Source: Thysanoteuthis rhombus (Eukaryota > Mollusca > Cephalopoda > Oegopsida > Thysanoteuthidae). Taken from it: a stretch of DNA of 64,000 nt. Below are positions 11,993 through 22,596 of this stretch, in pieces (the stretch's first letter is position 1; the number at the start of each line of letters is the position of its first letter). The translations under genes were made by a program, and so were the position numbers. Location: assembly GCA_963457665.1 (NCBI GenBank), contig OY735231.1, positions 37,814,906 through 37,878,905 on the forward strand. The letters run 5' to 3'. The notes below the pieces were generated by a model. That model had not been told where the DNA came from and did no database searches. It worked only from the letters and a program-made list of their open reading frames with translations.

Positions 11993-12825
11993 TAGACAGT
12001 GTCCATGTGTCAGCGTCTTTGCATGTGCATGTATGTGTATACATATGCATGAGTGTGTATGTGAACATGTTAGTACAAGAGAGAGATAAAATGAAATTTA
12101 GCATGGTTTGTTCAATAGGGGTACATTTGTAAGACGAGCACTAAGAGAGCAGTTATGGTTTGAAAACAAAAAAATGCCAAAGGGGATTGGCCTACAGATG
12201 TACAACCCAGAGGACTTTGATTGTAGAGGTTGATTGATTAGCCAAGGATCATAACAACAGAATACCTCATGAGAAAATACATTTGATCAAAAGAATATGA
12301 ACAAACTTTACCTTGCAACTAAAAAAAAACATAGGTCTTTTCTTTCAATACAAAAGCTAAGTTTTATATATCTGTTCATTTTATATTAGAAAATATGACA
12401 AGTGTATATCAACGCGGATTTTTTCAAATTGCAGATTCATGTTTAGTATGCTATGAGAGTGGATCAGTAAGCCTGTAGACTGGAGTAGTTATTAGGCGAA
12501 TATTTATCTGAGATTTTCAGTGTATAATGTTTTATTTATATGATTAACATCCACCATTGAATTGAGTACATGAACAAAGAAGGAGATGATGTTGAAAAAT
12601 AAATATTGTTTGTGTAAAATCAATGCTTTTTTCATCATTAGGCTATGTACCTTTTGACTGTTAACCTATCTATCTATATATAATAATCAATAAACTGACA
12701 ACATTCAGTACACAGCATGAATATGAATATTCATACACAACTCATACACACACACAAACACACACACAAATATATCTAAACACATATATGTATTAGGAAA
12801 TAGATATATGTGATCTGACAGAATG

Positions 12826-13108
12826 AATTATAAATTGCATTATATCTTATAGAAACTTATTTGAAATGATCTCTTGTCATTACACTGTTGATTTATCACT
12901 CAACCTAGACAACGTAAATAGAATAAACAAAGAAAATGGGGCTGCTGCAGGAATTGAACCTACCACTGATAGGGTAGCCACTTCAACGTGGTTTGTGATC
13001 TAATTGTTTATTATATTTACAGTGTCTGGGTTGAGGGATACATTAACTAAGTAATGACAGGAGATCATTTCAAATAACTTCCTATATAATATAACACTAT
13101 TCATAATT
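12826..13108. repeat. Foldback element with about 100-bp arms and a tRNA-like core
   Basis: Left arm 12826-12930 and right arm 13003-13108 are reverse complements with perhaps 80-85% identity. Both contain TTATTTGAAATGATCTC, TGTCATTAC and AATAAACAA in the same order from the outside in. The 72-base core, read on the minus strand, holds GGTTCAATTCC, an exact fit to the RNA polymerase III B-box consensus, followed by TGCAGCAGCCCC. A second, core-deleted copy lies at 62100-62281. No coding capacity. Either a tRNA-derived element gained long inverted arms, or a foldback transposon captured a tRNA-like piece. Confidence 0.75.
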
Positions 13109-13121
13109 TTTACATATATGT

Positions 13122-13128
<7 letters not shown>

Positions 13129-13163
<35 letters not shown>
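13129..13163. repeat. (TA)n microsatellite
   Basis: About 17 TA units directly beside the foldback element. Confidence 0.95.
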
Positions 13164-13168
<5 letters not shown>

Positions 13169-13194
13169 CTAAGTAACGGATATTAGTATTCGAC

Positions 13195-13300
13195 GATGTG
13201 AATAAGGAAAGATAGTTTAAGAAACTAAACTTTGCTTGAACTAAACTATTTACAGTGGTGGGTGAGCAAAAAAATGGCAGTGATTGGAAAATATGCATGT
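13195..13300 (+). repeat. Family 8 short repeat, copy 1
   Basis: GTGAATAAGGAAAGATAGTT, ACTTTGCTTGAACTAAAC, TGGTGGGTGAGCAAAAAAAT and GGCAGTGATTGGAAAATA align in order with 16259-16365. Both copies start right after a (TA)n or (GT)n tract, so the microsatellite may be part of the unit. Confidence 0.5.
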
Positions 13301-13304
13301 ATAT

Positions 13305-13870
13305 CATTCATTCATTGCAGATTATAAGAGATGTCCATGACACTAATTTGCATCTATTTACTGTGGTTAGGAGATCTTTTTTGCACCCAATAGTTTGCCA
13401 GATTTTGTTTTTTACTCCTTTTGTGATATGGTGTTTGATAGTGATGTCAAGGATTTTTTGAAAGCATTTTCATCTCTTTAACCTGTATCTTCCTCACTCT
13501 ATCCACTGACAAGGTCCATGATTTGCAAGGATGCAGAAGTACTTAGATGACCAGGAGGTGCATCAGTCTAATCTCTGAGCTTACTCAGATGTTTCTGTCC
13601 CTCCAGATGGCTTTCAGTTTTGACACTGCTACCATTGTCTGTGCAATCCTGGAATTATTTCAGGATTTGATCTCTGGTCTGATACAAATGCTCCCAGGTA
13701 TTTGAAGCTGTGGATTGTTCCCAACCTCTTGCCACTGATTCTGAAGTCAGTGCTGATTCTGTCGGTCTTCAGTCTGGTGTACTCTGCATTGATTTCCGTG
13801 CTGGAGGCTGCAGAGGTCTTGTCGAGGAATTCCAAATATATTCCTATGAGTGCATAAATATCCTTATGCT
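13305..13870 (-). pseudogene. LINE reverse transcriptase C-terminal fragment with stops and a frameshift
   Basis: The minus strand reads FKYLGAFVSDQRSNPEI (13629-13883 frame), then QTMVAVSKLKAIWRDRNI, SSEIRLMHLLVI, CKSWTLSVDRVRKIQ, and after a frameshift ITIKHHITKGVKNKIWQTIG and KKDLLTTVNRCKL. This follows the region after the palm domain in invertebrate non-LTR reverse transcriptases (FKYLGS...KP-I, KLK-IW-D, L-ACESWTL, HVTNEEVR-KI, DLL-TVKRRKLRW). At least two in-frame stops interrupt it. The endonuclease and the catalytic FADD-type box are missing. It belongs to a LINE lineage different from the RTE tails elsewhere in the window. The far end runs into AT microsatellite. Confidence 0.8.
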
Positions 13871-13882
13871 GACACATGCACA

Positions 13883-14020
13883 TACATATATATCAAAATA
13901 TGTACATATATTTACATACATACTAACATACATACATATATAATAAAATACATATATATGTATACATATATATGTATATATTTATATATGCTTATATATA
14001 CATACATACATACTCGCATA
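13883..14020. repeat. ATAC/TA simple-sequence tract
   Basis: Mixed ATACAT, TATA and CATA runs. Several Tyr/Ile/His-rich frames here are artefacts. Confidence 0.85.
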
Positions 14021-14022
14021 TA

Positions 14023-14499
14023 TGAGGTCATCCCATAAAGAAACAAAACTTTTATAACAGAGTGCCAATGAGACCTTTCAGAGAGTTCATGACTGAAATC
14101 TTTCGTAGCAATGACCTTGATCTTTTGTTGAAGCATCTTGAAGAGCAATGTGTAGGGGTGCAATTTTGTTTCAAACGGGGCAAAAGTTTTTGAGACCCTT
14201 CTGATTTTGCAACAGTGGAAGTGTCTCCCAAAAAGTTTTCATTTGAAAAAAAATTTCCCTCAAACACATTGTTCTTCAAAATGCTTTATTCTTCAAATCG
14301 GAGCAGTAAAGAGCCATGAGCTCTAGACATATGTTTGCTCTTGCATGTGTAGCTTGTGAACTAACCAACATAGCTTGATACAGCCATTTTAATACAAAAG
14401 GTGAAGGTTATTGATGCATTACAGTCTTGTTACTAGCATTGTAAAACATCTCATTTGTCTACTGTTTTAAAAGTTCTGTTTCTTTATGGACAGACCATG
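14023..14499. mobile_element. Mariner-like non-autonomous element (MITE), 477 bp
   Basis: The left end GGTCATCCCATAAAGAAAC continuing to CTTTTATAAC and the right end GTTTTAAAAG...CTTTATGGACAGACC are inverted repeats of about 33 bases with some five mismatches. TA dinucleotides flank both sides (14021-14022 and 14500-14501), the target duplication expected of the Tc1/mariner superfamily. The interior is far too short for a mariner transposase and its minus-strand frames (75 and 83 codons) contain no catalytic signature. The left TA lies in a TA-rich tract, so that flank alone is weak evidence. Confidence 0.7.
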
Positions 14500-15419
14500 T
14501 ATATACTGACTTGAACACAAATGCATATGTATGTGCGTACTATAAAATTCTTTGATATAAAAATGTACAATTTGCTTGTGTTGGGATATAAACCTTGGAA
14601 ACTGTAAAAGTTGAAAGAAATGGATGAATCCATCCTTAGTGACGCATGAATGGCTTTTCCAGTTAATTGGTTTTCATAAATCAAACCTTTTTCTAAGTCG
14701 AATTAATTTCACAGGCCAAGAAGAAGCTTTTCTTACTAAAAATAAAAGAGCATGAACAATTTCTTATAAGATAAAGTTCTTTGGTTATATTTAACTCTAA
14801 ATAGTTTTAAACCATTTGACTTTTATAATTGTCATATTTGTAAGAAAAGACGAAGAAAACAAGATCTGGTCTTCGTAATGTACAGCATGTAACTATAAAA
14901 GGCAACAGAATAGTTATTTTTTCCTTCTTGACATTTCAAGTTAAGATGGTGTACATCCTGATGCAAGGCTGTTAACTATAAGAGTTATTAAAAATCAATA
15001 GGCATATGGATCTCCGCGTTAAAAGGATTGATAGTCTTGCAGACGACAATGCAAAGAGGCATTTGGCAGCAAGAAGAGAAAGAAAGAGAAGAAGTAGAAA
15101 GGAAAAGAGGGAAGGTTTCGGAGAACAAAAGAGCAAAACAAGATAAAAATGATGTGAAGTGACTAACAAAGGCGTCTTTTGGCTGCACTCAGGACATGAA
15201 CAAAAACAAAGGAAATTGCAATAATAGATTTTGTGGGATAGAGTTAAAATGTATAGCAGCAGATATCCTGGTTCATGATACGCTTATAGAAATTTTATGC
15301 ACTTTGGTACATATGGATGGATGAATGAATTTTAAAATATAGAAAAGATGTTTGTAAGACGGAATCTATTCACATGTATTTATAATATGTATATAACTTT
15401 TCATACAGCTTGTATAACT
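14500..15419. other. No feature recognised; one purine-rich tract
   Basis: 15065-15145 is strongly purine-rich on the plus strand (AGAAGAGAAAGAAAGAGAAG). Two minus-strand frames over it (65-66 codons) are Ser/Leu/Phe-rich by-products of that bias. The remainder is plain AT-rich DNA. Confidence 0.45.
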
Positions 15420-15469
15420 ATACGCAGGTACATACATATATCTCCTTATATATATATACATACATATAC

Positions 15470-15512
<43 letters not shown>
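15420..15512. repeat. TA/ATAC microsatellite
   Basis: Alternating TATA and ACATACATA runs ending in about 20 TA units. Confidence 0.9.
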
Positions 15513-15517
<5 letters not shown>

Positions 15518-15834
15518 CCACTTCTTATTACATGTATAAATAACCATTTCTTAATACATATATACATTGATCCATTTCTGAGTACATATATGTATATATA
15601 CACACAGACACATATATATGTACACACACACACACACACATATATATATCCTTATATATGTATACATTTATCCATTTCTTAATACACTTATTTATGTACA
15701 TTTTTCATTGCTTAATGCATTCTTATTACATATGTATATATTTACATATTTATCCATTCCTTGATACATATCTCTATGTATATCTATATCTACATATTTC
15801 TATATATATATCTATATATTTCTATATATATCAA

Positions 15835-15881
<47 letters not shown>

Positions 15882-15978
15882 ACTTCTTAATTCACAAATA
15901 AATATATATATATATATATTTATCCATCTCTTAATACATATACATATATGCACACATTCATCCATTTCCTAATACATG
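15513..15978 (+). repeat. Imperfect minisatellite built on a TTTATCCATTTCTTAATACA unit
   Basis: The unit (variants TATCCACTTCTTATTACA, CCATTTCTTAATACATA, CCATTTCTGAGTACATA, CCATTCCTTGATACATA, CCATCTCTTAATACATA, CCATTTCCTAATACATG) recurs at least eight times. It is separated by TA, CA and TCTATA runs of variable length, so spacing is irregular. A 104-codon Tyr/Ile-rich frame over it is an artefact. Confidence 0.75.
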
Positions 15979-16050
15979 CTCTTCCATAGGAATAGAGCAC
16001 TCCGGTGGTTGAGGAATTTCTGTGTAAATAGATATATTGCTTAAATTCTA

Positions 16051-16196
16051 GTTCCGTAGTCCAGAGGTAAGATATCGGCCTCCGGGTCCGAAGTGAAGGT
16101 TTCAATCCTGCCTCGCGGTGCTGGATAGGATAATAGGAAGTCTATAGCCACACTGAAGACATGTAATACATCAAAACAGCTGTCTGAGAATTACAC

Positions 16197-16200
<4 letters not shown>
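16051..16200 (+). repeat. tRNA-derived SINE
   Basis: The head resembles a tRNA: GTTCCGTAGTCCAGAGGTAA gives an A-box-like D-arm, CGGCCTCCGGGTCCG sits where the anticodon arm should be (apparent anticodon CCG, Arg-like), and GGTTTCAATCC is a B-box. The acceptor stem does not pair, so this is not a working tRNA gene. A tRNA-unrelated body of about 90 bases follows, ending at a (TA)n(GT)n tract. Confidence 0.65.
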
Positions 16201-16259
<59 letters not shown>

Positions 16260-16260
16260 C
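16199..16260. repeat. (TA)n(GT)n compound microsatellite
   Basis: About 19 TA units followed by about 10 GT units. Confidence 0.95.
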
Positions 16261-16365
16261 GTGAATAAGGAAAAACAGTTACTGGGAAGTAAATTTTGCT
16301 CAAAGAAAATATTTATGGTAGTGAGTGAAAACAACAGTGATGATCAGAGAATAAAGAATTGAGAC
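16259..16365 (+). repeat. Family 8 short repeat, copy 2
   Basis: GTGAATAAGGAAAAACAGTT, ATTTTGCTCAAAGAAAAT, TGGTAGTGAGTGAAAACAAC and AGTGATGATCAGAGAATAAA match 13195-13300 in the same order. Confidence 0.5.
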
Positions 16366-16416
16366 CCAGGTAGGATACTTCTTAATTTTCCAATCATCAC
16401 CTCTGTTTCACTAACA

Positions 16417-16680
16417 AAAGTTGAGGTTTTTAGTGGGGGGTTCACATTGCAAAGTGAGTTTATGCTTGATAGCTCCCTTTGTGTCTGGCTGCATTCATGC
16501 TTGGTTTTTGAAAATTTAGACATTTCCAATTATCACTGCCCAGTAAAAGGTGGAAAAAGTAACTTATTGATCGATTACCCCTTATTCCAATTTTTCAATC
16601 GATCACCCCCAACACAGTCTGTGGGCAAAAGGCATGGGTCAAATGATAGTATCTATTGAGTGTCTAACCATACCTGTTTT
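16417..16680 (+). repeat. Family 1 repeat, missing the TTAGAAAC end
   Basis: Starts at TTGAGGTTTTTAGTGGGG and continues through GTGTCTGGCTGCATTCATGC, TATCACTGCCCAGTAAAAGG and CGATCACCCCCAACACAG to GAGTGTCTAACCATACCTG. Confidence 0.75.
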
Positions 16681-17344
16681 ATTTATGTATCAAATATATA
16701 TGTACTTTTCCAGGATAAAATGAACCTCCTCCATAGTCTTGAGATATTACTATGATTCGACCTCAAAAGACTACAGTAACAAAGACAAAAATCTTTGATA
16801 TGAAAGTAAATGTTCGAATACCACTGAGGACAGTCTTGGAACATTTTGACATTAAAATTCACAGACAATCAGTGGAATAAATCGCAAACTTCCTCCACCA
16901 TTGAAGCATTTTGAACACTCATACAAAATCTCTGACTGAATGCAGCTCACAAAACATAACGAAAACTCAGTGGGACATGGATAAGAATTTGCCATTATGA
17001 AATGATGAAATTTGAGGCCTAAAATAATTCAGATGTAGGAGCCAAACAAGACACATACAAGCAGTGACAACGTGAACGAATCAACGACCTGAGCCTCACA
17101 AGGCAATTTCTATGCATTGTATTCAGAAAAAAATGCCTTTTATGGATTGGACTTCAGAGCCTTCAAAGAAAACATTCTAGACTTCTTCTTGACAATGAAA
17201 ATTTCTGAAGATGATAAAATGAAGTTAAATATTGAAAGAAGTGGCTTATGCAATATTTCCAGTCACTTGTAGCATTGTGTATCAACTGCATATTTGTTTC
17301 CCTATTAGCAACCTAATATGACATATTTTCTAGCACTATACAAT
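16681..17344. other. No feature recognised; possible decayed coding patch
   Basis: 17060-17230 has a more balanced composition and reads in broken frames (for example RERINDLSLTRQFLCIVF), which might be an old transposase or LINE relic. I could not identify it. Confidence 0.3.
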
Positions 17345-17720
17345 AATTAGAAACCAACAACCAAAACTGTCAAAATGGGTTTCTTCACTTTCTAAGTTGG
17401 TTCAAAAGGGGCGATCAATTAATAACTTACTCCTCTCACTTTTTGTTGAGCAGTGATCACTAAAAAGGTCCAACATTTCAAAAAACAGGCGTGAATGCTG
17501 CTGGACACAAAGTAAGGGATCATTTCAGCTAAAAACAAACTGAGCCCCCAACTATTTTGAGATAGAAATTTTGAAAAAACAAAATAAAAACGTTTTTTTT
17601 CTAAACATAAGCAATAGATGTTCAAAGCTTGAGGCCTAGTTCCATTAATGTGACCTGCAAACACGGTACACACATATGTAGCCAGCCAGAGTAACTTAAA
17701 AACTGAAGACACCTGTGTTG

Positions 17721-17722
<2 letters not shown>
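17345..17722. repeat. Family 1 composite with inverted TTAGAAAC ends
   Basis: 17345-17402 is the forward end (TTAGAAACCAACAACC, AAAACTGTCAAAATGG). From 17403 the sequence switches to a reversed copy (CGATCAATTAATAACTTACT, GCTGCTGGACACAAAGTAAG) that runs out to AACTGAAGACACCTGTG and TTGACA, the same end in inverted orientation. Both termini are therefore the TTAGAAAC end and can pair over about 55 bases. Confidence 0.7.
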
Positions 17723-17726
<4 letters not shown>

Positions 17727-17777
<51 letters not shown>

Positions 17778-17833
17778 TGTTTTATATTCAAATATATATA
17801 TATATATATATATAAAACCTTGTTTTATACACA

Positions 17834-17864
<31 letters not shown>

Positions 17865-17963
17865 GTATTAAACATTGTTTTATATACGAATATACATATA
17901 AGTATAAAACATTATTTTATATACGAATATACATATAAGTATAAAACATTATTTTATATACGA

Positions 17964-18030
<67 letters not shown>
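17727..18030. repeat. (TA)n arrays enclosing a 37-bp minisatellite
   Basis: TA runs at 17727-17770, 17792-17813, 17837-17864 and 17969-18029 bracket repeats of GTATAAAACATT-TTTTATATACGAATA. The two cleanest units start at 17902 and 17939, giving a 37-bp period. Three more diverged units precede them. A 131-codon Tyr/Ile frame is an artefact. Confidence 0.85.
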
Positions 18031-18032
<2 letters not shown>

Positions 18033-18654
18033 AATTCCTCCAGCAGCTCATTTCTTTTATTTTTCATTTTATTTCTGCTGTCTAGGCCAACTGGCATACT
18101 CACTGTCTAAAAATGGCATGTCAGTTCAAATAAGGTTTCAAATGATAATAAAGCATCGATAATTATTCTGTCGGATTATATATCCATTCCTTTAATATAT
18201 ATATATGTATAAATATCATGTAAAAAAATTCAAAACACAATATTTTTAAAGAATGTCTGCTTACTTCTGGGCCACCTTGTATACTATAAACTCTACGTCC
18301 CTTTGTTAGAACCATTCTTAGTTAAGGTTGTGTGTATCCTATTTTGGACATAAAACTGGCTTCTGAATTGCTGTTCAATGCTATGTTCAACACTTATACT
18401 CTGTATTATTCAACAGTAATGATATTGAATAAATGGTTCAAGGCAACTGCAAGAAAATCAATGGGAAGAATGAAAAAAAAAAGTCTAGTTCTTTTTACTG
18501 CTGTATGTCAAGGAGTTATTGTAGATGAGTTTCAGACGTTAAGTGTTCATAGTAAGCCATGGATAACAGGAGAAAGTTCCAGTCAATGCATACATACAGA
18601 TCAGAGGAAGGAAACAGAATGAAGAGGACAATTTCTGAGAAATAGTTACACTGT
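18031..18654. other. No feature recognised
   Basis: A 96-codon plus-strand frame at 18332-18622 has no motif I recognise and no splice or start context that stands out. Otherwise AT-rich. Confidence 0.4.
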
Positions 18655-18815
18655 AATAATGTAGGGGTTGGGGTCCAAGGAAGCCAACCACATTATAAAT
18701 GAGCTGTGATAACCAGTTGTAAATTTAGCTATTTTGGAGCTACATTAATATCCTGCGGTTGATCATCCAACTGCGTTATATTGCGAACCATGCTATGATT
18801 AACTGTCTTATAACA
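18655..18815 (+). repeat. Family 3 repeat, copy 1
   Basis: TTGGGGTCCAAGGAAGCCAA, CCACATTATAAATGAGCTG, TTTAGCTATTTTGGAGCTA and the tail GCGAACCATGCTATGATTAA. The first blocks match 57255-57370, and the tail matches the minus strand of 48620-48830. Confidence 0.6.
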
Positions 18816-18949
18816 GAGAAGGCTTGTATTAGTATCTCTAAGGGCTAAAACAGAGGGAATTTTTAACAAGAATTCATTTTTGCAAATATTTTATAATATT
18901 CTTGTCTGAATTTAGTTAGACTGGGTGTATCCATCATTGTGCATAATAT

Positions 18950-19225
18950 AGTCATCTATATGTTCATTTGTAGAGAACATTTTGGTTGTGTACTCAGTGG
19001 CCTTTGTCTGGCATTCCTGGTTCTAAAATGTGGAATCATTCCCCAGAACGCATGCTTGCATTGGACTAAACTTGTCATATCCTTTTTTGTATAGATATTT
19101 CTACACGTCTGTATCATGTTTTGATGTCAAACTATAAGCTCATTCCACATTCTAGAACGAGGAATATCTGATGAAGGCCATTGGGTATACCACCGAAATG
19201 TGAACAAATTCATAATAGTTGACAT
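18950..19225 (+). repeat. Family 6 repeat, copy 1
   Basis: CCTGGTTCTAAAATGTGGAA, AACGCATGCTTGCATTGGAC, TCATGTTTTGATGTCAAAC and the end motif GATGAAGGCCATTGGGTATA then CACCGAAATGTGAACAAA align with 33650-34030. No frame is kept open in both copies. Confidence 0.6.
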
Positions 19226-19650
19226 TCCAGTGCATCCTCCTGTTAGTCAACTATGGAGCTGAAACATGGAACCTAACCAAGAGACAGACCCGCAAACTGA
19301 GAACCATGCGATGAGGATCATGTCAACATTATGTTGAGAGATCGCAAAACAGCGCAATATATTAGAGAAAAAACAGGAGTCAGGAATATCATAGAATCCA
19401 TTTGAAAACTTGAATTGCAAGGGGCTGGTCGCGTTGCAAGGGTGTCAGACAACTGATACGCATCATGACTCACAACGTGGATCCCTGAGGTCATATGCAA
19501 AATTGTGGCTGGCAAAATGTAGGATGGCGTGACGAACTAGACAAGTTCAGAAAGTATTAGCTCTGCAATGCCAATGATACGTAGGTCTGGCAAATCCTGA
19601 GGAAAGTCTATATCCAATGACAGATGCTAAAAGGCTGATGATGATGGTGA
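19226..19650 (+). pseudogene. RTE-type LINE 3' end with GAT-repeat tail
   Basis: Begins at VNYGAETWNLTK, carries a small deletion in the RAHERIM block, then LRDRKTAQYIREKTGVR and a broken WQ-AGRVAR segment. It continues through the 3' region (CTCACAACGTGGATCCCTGA, GGCAAAATGTAGGATGG, GACAGATGCTAAAAGGCTGA) to a GATGATGATGGTGATGAT tail. The GAT microsatellite tail is typical of these elements. 5'-truncated and frameshifted, so inert. Confidence 0.85.
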
Positions 19651-19929
19651 TGATGATAACTGACTAACTGACTTTTGGAGGTACAGATGGTATATTTGTT
19701 TAACCGATAATGGAATTTGAAAAGCAAGTTTAAATTCTGGATGTTTATTTTATGAATTAACAAAGGTGAAGATATTCTCAGAGAAATCATAAATCACAAC
19801 GATACTATCCGTCTCTGCTTCTTTTTACTTCGTAAATTTAGCAATGGTGGAGGTAAAATTAAGTTACCTTCTTGAAAATCCAGTCAATATGGTTTCAACA
19901 GTAAGAAACATGATTTTAAAGAAAAAGTA

Positions 19930-20380
19930 AATCTGGTTAGTTGCTCAATAGAAACTGTTGTGCGACAAATGTCTTCAAGTAGCATTCCGTGTTGTGGGTG
20001 ATCAATTGAAAAATTGGAGAAAGGGCCGATAAACAAACAAGTTAATTCTCTCACCGCTCATTGGGCAGTGATCACTAAAAAGGTCTGAATTTTCAAAAAA
20101 CAAGTATGAATGCTACCAGACACATACTAAAGGATCAATTTAGGATAAACTTGAATTGCAAATTGAAATCCTCACTAAAAATTTATTCAATGGGGGAATC
20201 ATTAAAAAACACACAATGAGGGGAGTGTGTGTACAAAATTTCAAGTTTCTACAATGAACAGTTGAGGCTGAGCAATGTCCAGATACATAGAAAAATAATG
20301 TCAGAACACATGAATAACCTAAACGCAGTGTTCAAACAGGTCTCTTGTGGGTAGCGGTGGTTGATAAACCAGGATCTATT
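19930..20380 (-). repeat. Family 1 repeat with the variant tail
   Basis: First half is normal reversed family 1 (ATCTGGTTAGTTGCTCAATAG, TGGGCAGTGATCACTAAAAA, GCAAATTGAAATCCTCAC). After the GGGGGAATCATTAAAAAAC block it carries a different tail (TGTACAAAATTTCAAGTTTC, ACAATGAACAGTTGAGGCTG, CCCAGTGTTCAAACAGG-like end) shared with 49400-49745 and, in the other orientation, with 31300-31560. Confidence 0.7.
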
Positions 20381-21067
20381 GTGTAAATCATGTTTTCTTT
20401 CTCAAATGATTAAAAACATTAATCATCATATTTGTAAGCATCGAGAATAATCCAGACTTGAAGACGCAGCCTAATTTTAACTTGCAATATTTTGAAAAAA
20501 CAACAATAAAAAAAGAAAAAAAAAAGTAACCGTCAGCCTGTAGGGTACAAGGTAATTATTCGAGACTTTTTAAAAAAAAAATTGTGTTTTTGACTGTGGG
20601 AAATATTGCACTTAATATTTTTTCCTGAGTTTGCAAAGATTCACCACGTAATTTCTGTGGATCCTGCTTACTGAGCTTAATGAATGAACTGCTAATCATT
20701 CTTACTTATTTTCAATAAAATATTAACTTGGTCAATACTTTGTCAAAATACATTTCAGAGTGCATCTCAAAGTTGGATAATGGCCATCTCCTCTCTTAAC
20801 AGCATATGTCTGTTTTCCTTAGATGTTAGTTGTAGGTCACTGCCAACTCCTTGGTAGTGCTAGATAAATAGCTTCACCAGCATAAATTCTGTTGTTAATC
20901 ATTTTCCCCTATTACCTCACAAATAGATTTAATGATACCCACTATGACCTTTGGTTCAATAGTCAAACCATTAGTCTCTCATATGAAAAGTCTATATGAT
21001 TTATACTAACATATTACACTAGTAAAAAATTATTGATTTATTCATGTATGAATAAATTATACAAGTA
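20381..21067. other. No feature recognised
   Basis: AT-rich with an A-rich run near 20503-20528 and again near 20570. Confidence 0.5.
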
Positions 21068-21471
21068 CAGTAAATCCTTAGTTTAACAGACCTTGATATA
21101 ATGGTTTTAAGATTAAATGGACATTTTCACCCTGCATGCATGTGTGCGTCTCGGCAACAGATTCACTTAGAAGCTCAACCCAGAAGATTTTCTAGGAGAA
21201 ACAGTATATGATCAACGGAGATCTGTTGTTATCAGTGTATGATCATAGGGAAAACAACTAAAGCTGGACACTTTCTTTTAGCAACTTCACTGACTTGTTT
21301 TATATTATAAGTCAATAAATTTATATTCTGTATTGGATCAAAGCTATTTTTGCCCTAAGATATTTGAGTTTGAATATGAAAAAAAGGTAAAAAAAATGCC
21401 CTCTTTCCAATAGCATTCAATTTGACAGACATCCCTTTACCTGTAGTCTATTAAATTGAGGGCTTACTATG
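21068..21471. mobile_element. Possible pogo/Tigger-like MITE, about 404 bp
   Basis: The left end CAGTAAATCCTTAGTTTAAC and the right end, read inverted, CATAGTAAGCCCTCAATTTA share about 13 of 17 aligned positions after allowing a TA insertion. This resembles the CAGT-start inverted ends of pogo-group elements. TA dinucleotides lie immediately outside (21066-21067 and 21472-21473). The interior has no transposase frame. Confidence 0.45.
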
Positions 21472-22398
21472 TATATGTTTGTATGATTGTACTTAGAGCA
21501 AACAAAAAATGCATACCTTGAATGAAATTCATTTTCCTATCAATTTTTCTATAATTCTTGAAATTTTTCTTTTTTTAAAATATTTTCAAAACAATAAAGC
21601 AAAAGAATTGGGTAAAAAAAATTTTTTTTTTCAACATGAGAAAAAACATCAGTTTTATTCTTGAAAAATCGAAAAAGGACTATATTTAGCAGAATTGTTT
21701 CTCATGAAGCTACTGGAACATCAGCATCAGCAGTAGTAATAGTAGTACTGATGTAGATGCAAACACACAGATACAATAGAGCCTTGCTTTACCCTTTTCC
21801 TCTGTTTGCTGTAGGGTGATAGAAATCACAAAGAGATAAACAAAAAAGCAACAACTGCTTATATATTATGAGGTTAAAAAAGATGTAGGTCAAGTCATAA
21901 GATAAGAAAAATGATTGGGGAAAGGGTTCCATTTGAGATTACCAGAAGGTTACCAAATACAAAAGGTAGCTGAAGAAAGCCCAAAGGTTCAAAAGCTGGA
22001 CCTATAACACCACTGGGAATACATCAGTGTATAATAAGAAAAATCAAATTAAAAAACTGTTGTTATTATGTGATATATCCATAAGGCTTTTAATGTAAGC
22101 AGCCATGGCAGGATTTTTCTAAACTATAGCAGAGCCTGTTTAGAAGTGTGTGGAGCAGACTACCATAATTACCATGTAAAAAGATCTGTTCGTCATACAA
22201 AACTATGACTACATATAATTTTGGTTACTTCTTTTACTGTTGCCAATTTAGATAATTTATATCTAAATTTAGATCTATTTTCAATTTAGGAAAAATCTAT
22301 AATTTTAGATGAAATATTCATAATCTGTTGTTTTTATTTATTTTATTAGATTTTTCAAGAACCACAGATCGGAAAACTTCAAACTCAACACTTCACCA
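21472..22398. other. No feature recognised
   Basis: AT-rich. Local repeats of TTTAGAT occur around 22245-22310. No frames of interest. Confidence 0.5.
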
Positions 22399-22596
22399 TC
22401 AAGATTACTGACTAACATGTCTGGTGAACGTTATCTCCATTCAATGGTCAGTTGATGAATAATTGCAGTGCAATAGATTTCCTGAGAACTGCTGATCTGA
22501 ACAACTTCAATCAACAATGCAATGCCTTGCGTGCTGACTAGTATATATGGTGAATATTGACTTCATACCATGGCCAGTTGTTGAGTTATCTTAGTG
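22399..22596 (+). repeat. Diverged tandem duplication, about 126-bp period
   Basis: CTGACTAACATGTCTGGTGAA then CAATGGTCAGTTGATGA and GCAGTG recurs as CTGACTAGTATATATGGTGAA, CCATGGCCAGTTGTTGA and TTAGTG 126 bases later. Two units only. Confidence 0.45.

Noticed and set aside
11791..12132. Four overlapping frames on both strands
   Set aside because: All arise from TA, GTAT and CA simple repeats.
14052..14279. Transposase fragment in the minus-strand frame of the 477-bp MITE
   Set aside because: No mariner or other DDE signature could be read in any frame.
15658..15972. 104-codon Tyr/Ile/His frame
   Set aside because: By-product of the AT minisatellite field.
16051..16125. A tRNA-Arg gene
   Set aside because: Poor acceptor stem, a mismatched anticodon stem and SINE continuation.
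17715..18110. 131-codon plus-strand frame, the longest but one in the window
   Set aside because: It is Tyr-Ile repetition produced by (TA)n and the 37-bp minisatellite.
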